A stretch of DNA of 42,471 nucleotides from Gammaproteobacteria bacterium (GTDB lineage: Bacteria; Pseudomonadota; Gammaproteobacteria; Pseudomonadales; Cellvibrionaceae): NCBI GenBank assembly GCA_021151625.1, contig JAGKWY010000062.1, forward strand, positions 1 to 42,471. Direction: 5' to 3'. Under the pieces are notes generated by a model. It searched no databases. It was given only the letters and a program-made list of their open reading frames with translations, and was not told the origin of the DNA. Positions 17,554-25,484 of this stretch are shown piece by piece. The translations under genes and the position numbers were made by a program. Position 1 is the first letter of the stretch; every line of letters begins with the position of its first letter.

Positions 17554-17907
17554 TTAATGCCTTATGTCGGGCGACAAACTGATTGCCCAGACTTTATCGC
17601 CCTGCCGCAATAGCACTTTCTGCGGCAGTATGCGTTGAATGATAATTCCATTAGTGCCCGGCACAGGCTGACCTTCACGCAAGCTATTGCCATTAATGAT
17701 GGCCAATCTTCTCTGCTGACTAATAAGCACTGAATTTAATTCAAGAGCCAGACTTTGTTCACCAGTAGTGAAAGTTACTGAATGCCCCAGAGGTGTAGTT
17801 GGATCCCGCACCTTATCGGTAGCTGACGACTCCTGCGCAAACGTACCTGCTGAGAAAAAAAATCCTCCACAACAGATGAGCACAAGACTTACGCAGAATT
17901 TATACAC
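17554..17907 (-). CDS. mshK: MSHA biogenesis protein MshK
   Basis: A 117-aa exported protein with an N-terminal signal segment (residues 1-24, MYKFCVSLVLICCGGFFFSAGTFA). The short periplasmic part carries the PilP/GspC-like pattern DPTTPLGHS...LNSVLISQQRRLAIINGNSLREGQPV. MshK corresponds to PilP-like proteins that link the inner-membrane alignment complex to the secretin. It overlaps mshJ by 8 bases and abuts mshL, its predicted partner. It is named by position plus this pattern. Confidence 0.82.
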   Translation of the reverse strand: MYKFCVSLVLICCGGFFFSAGTFAQESSATDKVRDPTTPLGHSVTFTTGEQSLALELNSVLISQQRRLAIINGNSLREGQPVPGTNGIIIQRILPQKVLLRQGDKVWAISLSPDIRH

Positions 17908-18583
17908 CGAGCAAGCCCTCCTCTGAACTCAGCGTAAATACGCGGATATCAATGGTGGCATCCGGGTAATTGATTACCTGATAATCCAGTGATTCCCAGT
18001 AAAATCGCCAGGGCAAGGCTTCAATTTCCTGCATTAGATTCAGCAATTGCTGATAACTACCGGTAACACGAATTAGCATGCTGTGCTTGTAAACACCTGT
18101 TCCGCCTTCTTGTATAGAGGTGGTACCGTCAGCTGCAGGAACAACCTTCGCCGCCAGACGCAACTCACTGGCAGGCAAGGTTCGTACTTGCTGCACGGTG
18201 ATAGCCGACGTTTTTTGCAATACATCTTCCAAAGCCTTGGGCAATTGCGCTGCACCAATTAGACCTTGTGATAAACCGGACAAGCGTGACTCAACTTCAA
18301 CAATTTGCTGATTTAATCCGGCAATTTCGTTTTTGCGGGCAATGGCCGGATCACTCGCCATTGCCAGGGTTAATTCACTGATACTCGTTTCCAGTGCTGC
18401 TTGCTCACTGGCAATTTGTTGTTCTTGCAACTCCAACTTTTTGCGCTCGATATCAAAGCGATTTTGCACCAGCAAATTCCACAACAAAAAAACTAAGGCC
18501 AACAGAGTGAGAAAAATCAGCAACCGCTCACGAATTACTCGCGCGTCAATTTTTTCCATTATCTGCTGGATGGAATTTGCCAT
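17900..18583 (-). CDS. mshJ: MSHA biogenesis protein MshJ (PilO-like)
   Basis: A 227-aa bitopic protein. After a short cytoplasmic N-terminus there is one transmembrane segment (about residues 20-39, LLIFLTLLALVFLLWNLLV). A long coiled-coil region (about 42-110, Glu/Gln/Leu rich) follows, then a ferredoxin-like PilO-type domain (YQQLLNLMQEIEALPWRFYWESLDYQV). It forms the inner-membrane alignment subcomplex with the PilN-like protein encoded immediately upstream. Start and stop overlap both neighbours, suggesting translational coupling. Confidence 0.85.
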   Translation of the reverse strand: MANSIQQIMEKIDARVIRERLLIFLTLLALVFLLWNLLVQNRFDIERKKLELQEQQIASEQAALETSISELTLAMASDPAIARKNEIAGLNQQIVEVESRLSGLSQGLIGAAQLPKALEDVLQKTSAITVQQVRTLPASELRLAAKVVPAADGTTSIQEGGTGVYKHSMLIRVTGSYQQLLNLMQEIEALPWRFYWESLDYQVINYPDATIDIRVFTLSSEEGLLGV

Positions 18584-19263
18584 TAGTTTTGCCCCGCCAG
18601 TGATTTATCTTTAGCAGCTGCATTCAACTCTATCAGCATTTGCACAGCAGTTTTTGATTCTTCTTGCCTGGTATTTTCTGCTTGTTTTGCCAGTGAAAAA
18701 TTAAACACCCCGAACTCATCTTTTTGCGGTTCTGCATTTAGAACACCAAACGCAGATTGTGAAAACACAGTTTCAGAGCGCAAGCGTTGAACATATAAAG
18801 GGATTTGATCTACCGCACTGGCGGTGCCAGCAAATTCTAAATAGTTGCCGCCTGCCAACAATGAAAACGCCTGCAGGCTCAAGGTTTCCAGCGATTGGCG
18901 GCCGAGGGCTTGTAAATGCGCGGAGAACCCGGTGTTATTACCCAGGTTTTTATTGGCAATCACTTGGTAAATTTGCTCACGACGGCTTAATTCCTGCGCA
19001 AGTTGTAACGATTGTGCGTCCAATTCGGCAAGGTTGCTCTTTGGTCTTTGCTGCTCCAGTTGTGCAACCTGAACTTTTAATTGCTCTAATTGCAACTGAC
19101 GTTGGGCGATATCATTAATACGTGTACGATTATTCTGCGCAGAAAAAAAACTGGTTGCGATCAATAGCACCACAAAAATTCCCAGCCCCCACAGCATATG
19201 AATACTGCGCAGTGGCTCGCGATTGGGTTGGAATTCAGGCAGGTATAAGTTGATCTGTTGCAT
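18583..19263 (-). CDS. PilN-like MSHA assembly protein (MshI2)
   Basis: A 226-aa PilN-like protein. The N-terminal MQQINLYLPEFQP corresponds to the PilN motif that contacts the PilM-like partner. It is followed by a transmembrane segment (about residues 24-42), a coiled coil (about 45-105) and a compact alpha/beta domain. The start is set at 19263 because it places the INLY motif at the very N-terminus, one base after the mshI stop. Similar genes are called mshI2 in some Shewanella and Vibrio genomes. Confidence 0.82.
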   Translation of the reverse strand: MQQINLYLPEFQPNREPLRSIHMLWGLGIFVVLLIATSFFSAQNNRTRINDIAQRQLQLEQLKVQVAQLEQQRPKSNLAELDAQSLQLAQELSRREQIYQVIANKNLGNNTGFSAHLQALGRQSLETLSLQAFSLLAGGNYLEFAGTASAVDQIPLYVQRLRSETVFSQSAFGVLNAEPQKDEFGVFNFSLAKQAENTRQEESKTAVQMLIELNAAAKDKSLAGQN

Positions 19264-19264
19264 A

Positions 19265-20212
19265 CTAGGCCACCTTATCCTGACGTAAGGCAGCACCTAT
19301 CGCATGCAAACAGAGGGACAGACTGTGCTCAGGAATCCCATCTGCCAATTGCAAACCATTTTCAAGGTTGAGCGAATTGATACTCACCGCAACAGAGCGG
19401 CGAATATCCTCGGTGATTTTATCGGCAGTGACATTTTCGCCACACAGATACACATGGCTGGGCGGAACCTGGCGCATTTGCCGCTCAAAATAATCCAGCG
19501 AACGCTGCAGTTCCAACACCAGTGCATCACCCGGTAAATCGTCTAGCAAACCCGCGTTATAAGAGAGCGAAAATTGCCGCGATAAGTAGAGGTTGCCATC
19601 GCGGATGATTTGCAAGCTACCGCCACCTTGCTGCAATTTCACAATCGCGACACCGCGTTTGGTATCGCAACAAGTTTCGGCAAGATTGCGCAACACTAAT
19701 TCAGGTATATCAATATTTTTTAAATCAAGGCCACTAGCGCGCGCAGCGCTCACCTGAGTTTCTATCTGTTTACGCTGGGCAATGACGGCATAAGCCATAC
19801 GATTGCCACCGCGCGCGCTATCTTCGGGTAAAAAGAAGGCATCAATAATTGCTTCAGCGATGGGAAACTGCACCAAATCTTTCACACGCCAGCGCAATGC
19901 TTCTGCCAACTCCTCCTGAGGCACTTTTGGGGCTTCACCCAGAATCAATTGATAATTACCTGCTCCCATTACTAAATTGCAGGGCACACCCTGTAACCCG
20001 AGTTTTGTGAGTCGTGCGCGTAATAATTCGGCGGGTTCAATACCCTGCTCAACCGGAAGAAAATCGCAATGTGCCAATAAAGGTTGTTGTGTTGCCAAGC
20101 GCTGAATATGGGCGAAAGCAACTCCTTCAGCGGTAAAATCCACCCCGATAATTTGGTTTTGGCGTTTTGAGCCACGCAAAACCCTGGTTATTTTTTCCGC
20201 AATAGCATTCAA
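19265..20212 (-). CDS. mshI: MSHA biogenesis protein MshI (PilM-like actin-fold)
   Basis: A 315-aa cytoplasmic protein with the actin-like PilM fold: IIGVDFTAEGVAFAHI near the N-terminus (phosphate-1-like loop), VAIVKLQQGGGSLQIIRDG at about residues 190-208, and VYLCGENV at about 260. It binds the N-terminal tail of the PilN-like protein encoded next. It is the first gene of the MSHA operon here; no mshH precedes it. Its promoter should lie in the 136 bases before it, but I cannot assign one. Confidence 0.88.
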   Translation of the reverse strand: MNAIAEKITRVLRGSKRQNQIIGVDFTAEGVAFAHIQRLATQQPLLAHCDFLPVEQGIEPAELLRARLTKLGLQGVPCNLVMGAGNYQLILGEAPKVPQEELAEALRWRVKDLVQFPIAEAIIDAFFLPEDSARGGNRMAYAVIAQRKQIETQVSAARASGLDLKNIDIPELVLRNLAETCCDTKRGVAIVKLQQGGGSLQIIRDGNLYLSRQFSLSYNAGLLDDLPGDALVLELQRSLDYFERQMRQVPPSHVYLCGENVTADKITEDIRRSVAVSINSLNLENGLQLADGIPEHSLSLCLHAIGAALRQDKVA

Positions 20213-20348
20213 AAGTTGTCTCTCGTATCCAATTGCTGAGGTAATTTGTGTGAGCAGCCGGCAAAAAATTGTGCAAGTGATTTAATAACTCTTGCTTATA
20301 ATTGGCGTCGGAAACATAACGTTTACCAAAGAACATAGACCATAAAAG

Positions 20349-20543
20349 GTGAAAAACTATCTTTTGTTCGGCCCTGAGTCGCGTGGCTTACCCGTGAATA
20401 TCCGCGAATCACTCCCCGTTGATCAGGTATTGCGCATTCCCATGGTGGCAAATAGTAGAAGCATGAATTTATCCAATGCAGTAGCGGTGATGGTTTATGA
20501 AGCCTGGCGCCAATTAGGGTATGCTGGCGCACTTTCCAGCTAA
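20349..20543 (+). pseudogene. trmL: 5'-truncated trmL (tRNA Cm34/cmnm5Um34 methyltransferase) remnant
   Basis: The 64 codons encode only the C-terminal part of a SpoU/TrmL enzyme: YLLFGPESRGLP (SAM-binding knot motif), LRIPMVANSRSMNLSNAVAVMVYEAWRQLGY and the usual short tail. Full TrmL is about 155 aa, and the N-terminal 90 or so residues are absent. An in-frame stop lies two codons before the GTG, and upstream sequence in any plus frame gives no TrmL homology. A complete knot needs the missing half, so this is most likely non-functional. The break lies between the divergent MSHA operon and this fragment. Confidence 0.85.
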
Positions 20544-20610
20544 GCCGGTTTGGCACTTCCAAACCTGGCAATCCGGCAATCAAAGCCCTGTAGTTTTCAG
20601 AGATGACAGC

Positions 20611-21057
20611 ATGAGCAAAATCCAGATTTTTATCGGCAGCGTTTACGGCGGTGCCGAACAAGTGGGCGAATTGGTGGGCGATGAATTGCGTGCACTGGGC
20701 CATGATGTATCCCTGAATACCTATGCCCGCGCGGAAGATCTGGCGCGCGATACCAGTGAGATCATTCTGCTGTGCCACTCCAACACCGGCTCCGGTGAAT
20801 TGCCCGATAATATCCAGCCACTGTACTTGCATTTGACGCGTGATTACCCGCGTATTGCCGGACGTCGCTATGGTGTTATCAATCTGGCGGACAGCAGCTA
20901 CACCACCTTTAATGAAGGTGGCAAAGCACTGGATACAGCCTTTGAGGATCTGGGCGCTATTCGCATTGGCGAGCCGTTGGTGATCGATGCCTGCAGCGGT
21001 GACGATCCTGCAACCCTGGCGCGCGACTGGGTAAAAACCTGGGCGAGCCTGATTTAA
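20611..21057 (+). CDS. MioC-like flavodoxin-domain protein
   Basis: A 148-aa short-chain flavodoxin resembling E. coli MioC (147 aa). The FMN phosphate loop is GSVYGGAEQV (residues 9-18), followed by SNTGSGELPDNIQPLY (about 63-78) and GVINLADSSYTTFNEGGKALD (about 93-113). All three lie at MioC-like spacing. It is a cytoplasmic electron carrier; MioC has been linked to biotin synthase activity in vitro. The start is the ATG at 20611; the open frame to 20521 overlaps the trmL remnant. It is followed after 17 bases by fldB. Confidence 0.85.
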   Translation: MSKIQIFIGSVYGGAEQVGELVGDELRALGHDVSLNTYARAEDLARDTSEIILLCHSNTGSGELPDNIQPLYLHLTRDYPRIAGRRYGVINLADSSYTTFNEGGKALDTAFEDLGAIRIGEPLVIDACSGDDPATLARDWVKTWASLI

Positions 21058-21074
21058 CAGCGTAAGTAATTGTT

Positions 21075-21599
21075 ATGAGTGAAACCAAAACTATCGGCCT
21101 GTTTTACGGCAGCTCCACGTGCTACACCGAAATGGCGGGCGAAAAAATTCGCAACTGCATTGGTGCGGAGCGCGTGGATTTTTTTAATATCGCCGATACA
21201 CCTGTTATCCAAACCCAGTTTTACGATTATCTGATTTTCGGCATTCCCACCTGGGATTACGGTGAATTGCAGGAAGATTGGGAAGAAATTTGGGACGACC
21301 TGGACTCACTGGAGCTAACCGGCAAAAAAATTGCCATTTACGGTTTGGGCGATCAGGTCGGCTACCCGGAATGGTTTCTCGATGCCATGGGCTATTTGCA
21401 TAGCAAACTCGTGCATCGTGGAGCGACTCCTTGTGGCTATTGGCCACGTGCCGGTTATGAATTTGAAGGCTCCAAAGCCTTGACCGCCGATGGCAATTAT
21501 TTTGTTGGCCTGGCGCTGGATGAAGAAAACGAATTCCAATTAAGTGACACGCGCATCCAGCAGTGGTGTGCACAAGTGCTGGAAGAATTTGGTCTGTGA
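21075..21599 (+). CDS. fldB: Long-chain flavodoxin FldB
   Basis: A 174-aa flavodoxin of the FldB type. The FMN phosphate loop is FYGSSTCYTEMAGEKI (residues 10-25), followed by the aromatic loops IPTWDYGELQEDWE (about 56-69) and YGLGDQVGYPEWFLDAMG (about 93-110). The long-chain insertion ends in GYWPRAGYEF. The first loop, with SSTCYTE, matches FldB better than FldA. It is a low-potential one-electron carrier in the cytoplasm. Its stop overlaps the GTG start of mnmC (GTGA), so the two are translationally coupled. Confidence 0.92.
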   Translation: MSETKTIGLFYGSSTCYTEMAGEKIRNCIGAERVDFFNIADTPVIQTQFYDYLIFGIPTWDYGELQEDWEEIWDDLDSLELTGKKIAIYGLGDQVGYPEWFLDAMGYLHSKLVHRGATPCGYWPRAGYEFEGSKALTADGNYFVGLALDEENEFQLSDTRIQQWCAQVLEEFGL

Positions 21600-23662
21600 G
21601 CGATCAACTACCAGGGGACCAGCATCAAACGGAAGAAATTCAATACGCGCAACTGGATTGGGACGAAGACGGGCAACCACTATCCAGCGTATTTGGCGAT
21701 GTATATTTTTCCCGCGCCAATGGCCTGGAAGAAACCCGCCACGTTTTTTTGCAGCACAACCAACTAGCCCTGCGCTGGCAACAATTAAACAGCACGGAAA
21801 AATTTGTTATTGCCGAAACCGGTTTTGGTTCCGGCTTGAATTTTTTGGCGGCTTGGGAATTGTGGCTGGCAACAGCGCCCGCCAGTGCGCAATTGCATTT
21901 TGTGAGTGTCGAAAAATTTCCACTGAGTAAAAGTGATTTACGGCGCGCCTTGGCGCTTTGGCCCGAGTTGCAACACCTTTCACAACAACTTATCAATGCT
22001 TACCCCTGTATTGTCGGCGAAGGTTTTCACCGTTTGTCCTTTATGGGCGGGCGAATCAAGCTCACCTTGATTATCAATGATGCCGCACGTGGGTTCGCAC
22101 AATTACTTGCCACTACTGATCCACTCTACGCACAACACTCAAGCAAAGTGGACGCCTGGTTCCTGGACGGTTTTGCGCCGTCAAAAAACCCGCAGATGTG
22201 GAGTGAAGATTTATTCTCCGGCATCCATCAATTAAGCAAGGCAGGCACCACTGCGGCAACTTTCAGCGCGGCGGCAATCGTTAAAAAGGGTTTGAAATTC
22301 GCAGGTTTCTCACTGGAGAAAGTGGCAGGATTCGGCCGAAAACGCGAAATGCTAAAAGCAATAATGCCGGCTAATCGCGCTGATTATTTTTACCCACAGC
22401 CGTTTTATAAAAGCTCTTCGCATTTTCCTTCACCCTGGCCAATCAATGGTAGCGCCAGTGTTCCGGCTGAAAAGCATGCGCTAATTATTGGTGCCGGATT
22501 AGCAGGTTGCACCAGCGCACGCGCGTTAGCAGAGCGCGGCTGGCGAATTACCTTGCTGGAGCGCAGCAATCGTATAGCTGCAGAAGCATCAGGCAATCCG
22601 CAGGGGGTGCTTTATGCCAAGTTGTCACACAAGCAAGAGGCCCAAGCCGAATTCAATCTCACCAGTTTGCAATTCGCACAATCTTTTTATGCCGCACGCT
22701 GGCCAACTATTGGCAATAAAATTGGCGTATTGCAACTCGCCTACGACGACTCGGAAAAATTGCTGCATACACAGTTGCGCGAAAAATTTTCTACCGCAGC
22801 GGAATTAGTGCAGTTTGTTGCACCTGAGCAAGCCAGTGAAATTGCGGGAATTCATTTACATCATGGCGGACTTTATTTTCCCCATGCTGGTTGGATCAGC
22901 CCGGTACAACTTTGTGAACAACTCATCGAGCATCCGCTAATAACACTGCTCAGTGAATGCGAAGTACAAGACATTCAACGCAAAAATGATTTGTGGTGCA
23001 TCAATAACGATTCCGAATTGCAAGCACCAGTAGTAATCATTGCCAACGCGCGCGATGCACAAACTTTCCCTCAAACCCAACACTTGCCGATCAAATCCAT
23101 TCGCGGGCAAATTACGTATCTACCGGCAACAGCATCCAGCCAGCAAATTAACACGGTGATTTGTAGCGAGGGATATATCGCCCCGGCAAGAAATGGGCAG
23201 CATTGCACCGGTGCCACATTTAATTTGAAAGAGGAATCCAGGGAGTTGCGCGGCCAGGACCATCTCACGAACCTGGAAAATTTGCGCGAACCTCTGCCAG
23301 GGTTGATGGATGACTGGAAGAATCTGGACGTGAATTCGCTGGATGGACGAGTCGCCTTTCGCTGTACCCTGCCCGACTACTTACCCGCCGTTGGCCCGGT
23401 TGCCGATGAAGTAGCTACCCTGCACAGTTTTGCCCCCTTGCGCAAAAATGCGCGCGCATTTATTCAGGAAACGGGAAAATACTTGCCGGGCCTGTACCTC
23501 AATATCGGCCACGGTTCGCGCGGCCTTGCCTATACCCCATTGTGCGCAGAAATACTCGCTGCTCATGTCAACCAGGAACCGCAAGCTGTTGCGAGCGAGC
23601 TGGTGAATGCACTGAATCCAGCCCGTTTTTTAATTCGGGATTTGATTAAGAATAAACGTTAG
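21596..23662 (+). CDS. mnmC: Bifunctional tRNA mnm5s2U biosynthesis protein MnmC
   Basis: A 688-aa two-domain enzyme completing 5-methylaminomethyl-2-thiouridine at tRNA wobble position 34. The N-terminal methyltransferase domain has the SAM motif ETGFGSGLNFLAAW (residues 74-87) and WFLDGFAPSKNPQMW (about 183-197). The C-terminal FAD-dependent oxidoreductase domain begins with the Rossmann motif ALIIGAGLAGCTSARALAERG (about 294). It ends with GHGSRGLAYTPLCAEILAA. The GTG at 21596 is chosen because it overlaps the fldB stop with GGAAGA upstream; the frame is open to 21563. Length is close to E. coli MnmC. It is functionally related to TusA in this window (same modified base). Confidence 0.94.
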   Translation: MSDQLPGDQHQTEEIQYAQLDWDEDGQPLSSVFGDVYFSRANGLEETRHVFLQHNQLALRWQQLNSTEKFVIAETGFGSGLNFLAAWELWLATAPASAQLHFVSVEKFPLSKSDLRRALALWPELQHLSQQLINAYPCIVGEGFHRLSFMGGRIKLTLIINDAARGFAQLLATTDPLYAQHSSKVDAWFLDGFAPSKNPQMWSEDLFSGIHQLSKAGTTAATFSAAAIVKKGLKFAGFSLEKVAGFGRKREMLKAIMPANRADYFYPQPFYKSSSHFPSPWPINGSASVPAEKHALIIGAGLAGCTSARALAERGWRITLLERSNRIAAEASGNPQGVLYAKLSHKQEAQAEFNLTSLQFAQSFYAARWPTIGNKIGVLQLAYDDSEKLLHTQLREKFSTAAELVQFVAPEQASEIAGIHLHHGGLYFPHAGWISPVQLCEQLIEHPLITLLSECEVQDIQRKNDLWCINNDSELQAPVVIIANARDAQTFPQTQHLPIKSIRGQITYLPATASSQQINTVICSEGYIAPARNGQHCTGATFNLKEESRELRGQDHLTNLENLREPLPGLMDDWKNLDVNSLDGRVAFRCTLPDYLPAVGPVADEVATLHSFAPLRKNARAFIQETGKYLPGLYLNIGHGSRGLAYTPLCAEILAAHVNQEPQAVASELVNALNPARFLIRDLIKNKR

Positions 23663-23675
23663 CAGTTCGGCAGAC

Positions 23676-23876
23676 TTACAAACCCAACTGAATTAATTCA
23701 AGGTCTTTTTTCAGCAACTCATTAACCAGTACACTCAAGTCAATTCCCTTGGCTGAGGCTAGCGCTTGTAGCTGTTCCTGTATATCTTTTTCCAAATACA
23801 CAGGCAAATTGATCTCATTATCTGGCCGATAAAACTTACCTCTTTCTGCAACGCTAAAATCGTACTCTTTACGCAT
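23676..23876 (-). CDS. Small CopG-like antitoxin paired with BrnT
   Basis: A 66-aa protein beginning MRKEYDFSVAERGKFYRPD, the typical N-terminus of antitoxins encoded beside BrnT-family toxins. A ribbon-helix-helix-like segment follows (INLPVYLEKDIQEQLQALASAKG, then LSVLVNELLKKDLELI). The ATG at 23876 lies 4 bases after the BrnT stop with AAGGGTGAC upstream; the frame open to 23942 is inside the toxin gene. It would neutralise BrnT and repress the operon, as known pairs do. Confidence 0.85.
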   Translation of the reverse strand: MRKEYDFSVAERGKFYRPDNEINLPVYLEKDIQEQLQALASAKGIDLSVLVNELLKKDLELIQLGL

Positions 23877-23880
23877 AATG

Positions 23881-24168
23881 TCACCCTTCGTATTGTCGGC
23901 ACTCGTGTGATGTAGCTTCGCGAGCAGAAATAATTCGCACAATCACCCTATCATTTAAGGTTTCCGCCCACGTATGAACGACAACGACTAAACGTCGTTT
24001 ATCCACTTGCCCTAAAGTTATCCAACGTTCCTCTTCACCAGGATCTTTATCAAGAATACTTAATGCCAGTGGATCATTGAATACTTGTACAGCATCCACA
24101 AAACTTACCCTGTGCTTACGCCAATTATTTCTTGCCTTGGCTTCATCCCACTCAACCTGTATATCCAT
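23881..24168 (-). CDS. brnT: BrnT-family ribonuclease toxin (DUF497)
   Basis: A 95-aa BrnT/DUF497 protein with a RelE-like fold. The family pattern is complete: VEWDEAKARNNWRKHRVSF (residues 5-23), AVQVFNDPLALSI, EERWITLGQV, LVVVVHTWA, and the C-terminal VRIISAREATSHECRQYE. A perfect AAGGAG precedes the ATG at 24168. BrnT toxins cleave RNA and halt translation until the paired antitoxin binds. Toxin-first order with the antitoxin 4 bases downstream is the standard BrnTA arrangement. All recognisable motifs are intact, so the pair is probably active. Confidence 0.9.
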   Translation of the reverse strand: MDIQVEWDEAKARNNWRKHRVSFVDAVQVFNDPLALSILDKDPGEEERWITLGQVDKRRLVVVVHTWAETLNDRVIVRIISAREATSHECRQYEG

Positions 24169-24297
24169 GCTATCTCCTTGGTAGGCCAACCATAGCTTAC
24201 GCCCTTACACAGAATCTTCCAACACAAGCGGAATAACGACGATGATTGTCTATACTCCTTAGCATCCCACATAAAATAGCCACAGAGAGGCAGTTCC

Positions 24298-24738
24298 ATG
24301 CTGACTAACCGCACCTATGTTCTGGAAGATGAAGTGGATTTCCTGCACAACTATTACGAGCGACTGGTTGTTCAGGAGGTGTTTGACCAAAGTGAGCGGG
24401 TACAGCAGGGAGATAGGGATTTTCTGGCTGATGTGGCTTGCGTGGCCTTAAACCGTTTGCCGCCGCGCTATATCCGTCATGATGTGGACATGACCTTCTT
24501 TATGTCGCCACAGGACATGGTGGAAATTGAACGCAAAGTCACTAACGCGGTGACCGATGCATTGAACTATGTGGAAAGTCGCGAACGCGGCGAAAGCCCA
24601 CGCCTGCCGCCAGTTGAAGTCGCCCTGATTTCGACCCGCGCCGACAAGCCCGCCAAAGTGGAAAAAACTGAAAAAGAAAAAAGCGAACCGCCCAAAGCTG
24701 ATAAAGCCCCAGCCAAAAAAGCCAAGAAAAAGGAATAA
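24298..24738 (+). CDS. ComFB-domain protein with Lys-rich tail
   Basis: A 146-aa protein with a ComFB domain (about residues 5-95). It shows the NYYERLVVQEVFD helix, DVACVALNRLPPRYIRHDVDMTFFMS and VTNAVTDALNYVESR. ComFB proteins were named from a Bacillus competence operon; members in other phyla have been reported as cyclic-dinucleotide receptors. The C-terminus (about 115-146) is a disordered Lys/Ala/Pro tail typical of nucleic-acid-contacting tails. AGAGG lies upstream of the ATG. It is monocistronic, between the divergent TA pair and a bidirectional terminator. The link to MSHA through c-di-GMP is only a possibility. Confidence 0.85.
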   Translation: MLTNRTYVLEDEVDFLHNYYERLVVQEVFDQSERVQQGDRDFLADVACVALNRLPPRYIRHDVDMTFFMSPQDMVEIERKVTNAVTDALNYVESRERGESPRLPPVEVALISTRADKPAKVEKTEKEKSEPPKADKAPAKKAKKKE

Positions 24739-24780
24739 CCAGGCAAAAGAAAAAGTCCGCGAAATAAATACTGAGAAATG

Positions 24781-24805
24781 AAAAAGGCCGATTAACGGCC
24801 TTTTT
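24781..24805 (+). terminator. Bidirectional terminator shared by the ComFB and DUF502 genes
   Basis: Arms AAAAAGGCCG and CGGCCTTTTT flank a five-base loop. The hairpin serves both converging genes and overlaps the stop codon of the minus-strand DUF502 gene. Confidence 0.88.
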
Positions 24806-25448
24806 CATTTTTGGAATATTCCAATTTAGCATCGCCATCAGGAATTTCAGAGATCACCTGCGAGCCGCTACCACAAGCGATCACGGTACGCATTGCCTCC
24901 TCCACACTCACATGGGGCAGCATGTCTACACAGTCCGCCGACAAGTGATAAACAAAACCCGACGTGGGTATTGGCGCAGTGGGCGCGTACACAGTGAAAT
25001 CGCCATTCGCATGCTTGGCGGTGACTATCGCCGTCACCGATACCCCCGCTGCACGCCCCATAATATACGCGCGGCACACATCACCTTTTAATAGTGAGGT
25101 ATTGCCCTCACCGCCCAGCAATTGGGAAACCACTTCGCGAATGGTTTTATAACCGGGCGCCAGGCGAGTCAACCAGGCATCTATCTGGTCATGCACCCAC
25201 TCACCTACGCTGGTTTTAATAAATAAACCAATCAGGAAGCATCCAGACAACAGCAGCAGCACACCCAGCGCATCAGCCACATAGTTAGTGAAAGTGGTTT
25301 GCTCAACCAGCCACAAACTGAGCGGCTGGATAAGCGCATGCACCAAACCCAATAACCAATCCACCAACCAGGCAAAAATAACAATCGGCAAAATAACCAA
25401 CAAACCGCCGATCAAGGTGATACTGACAAACGACCGCAAACGCTTCAT
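24792..25448 (-). CDS. DUF502 family inner-membrane protein
   Basis: A 218-aa DUF502 protein. It has two transmembrane segments (about residues 8-32 and 58-78) bracketing a short periplasmic part. The cytoplasmic domain carries family motifs PGYKTIREVVSQLLG (about 101-115), GDFTVYAPTAPIPTSGFVYHL (about 151-171) and the SVEEAMRTVIACG region (about 183-195). The function of the family is unknown. It is divergent from the glutamine cyclotransferase gene, with only about 36 bases between the chosen starts. Confidence 0.9.
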   Translation of the reverse strand: MKRLRSFVSITLIGGLLVILPIVIFAWLVDWLLGLVHALIQPLSLWLVEQTTFTNYVADALGVLLLLSGCFLIGLFIKTSVGEWVHDQIDAWLTRLAPGYKTIREVVSQLLGGEGNTSLLKGDVCRAYIMGRAAGVSVTAIVTAKHANGDFTVYAPTAPIPTSGFVYHLSADCVDMLPHVSVEEAMRTVIACGSGSQVISEIPDGDAKLEYSKNEKGR

Positions 25449-25484
25449 GATGTGCGCCTTTCCAATAAGAATTCTGCAAATCCT

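Noticed and set aside
20323..20832. Minus-strand open frame of 169 codons opposite the trmL remnant and mioC-like gene
   Set aside because: The plus-strand genes have clear family motifs; the antisense translation shows none.
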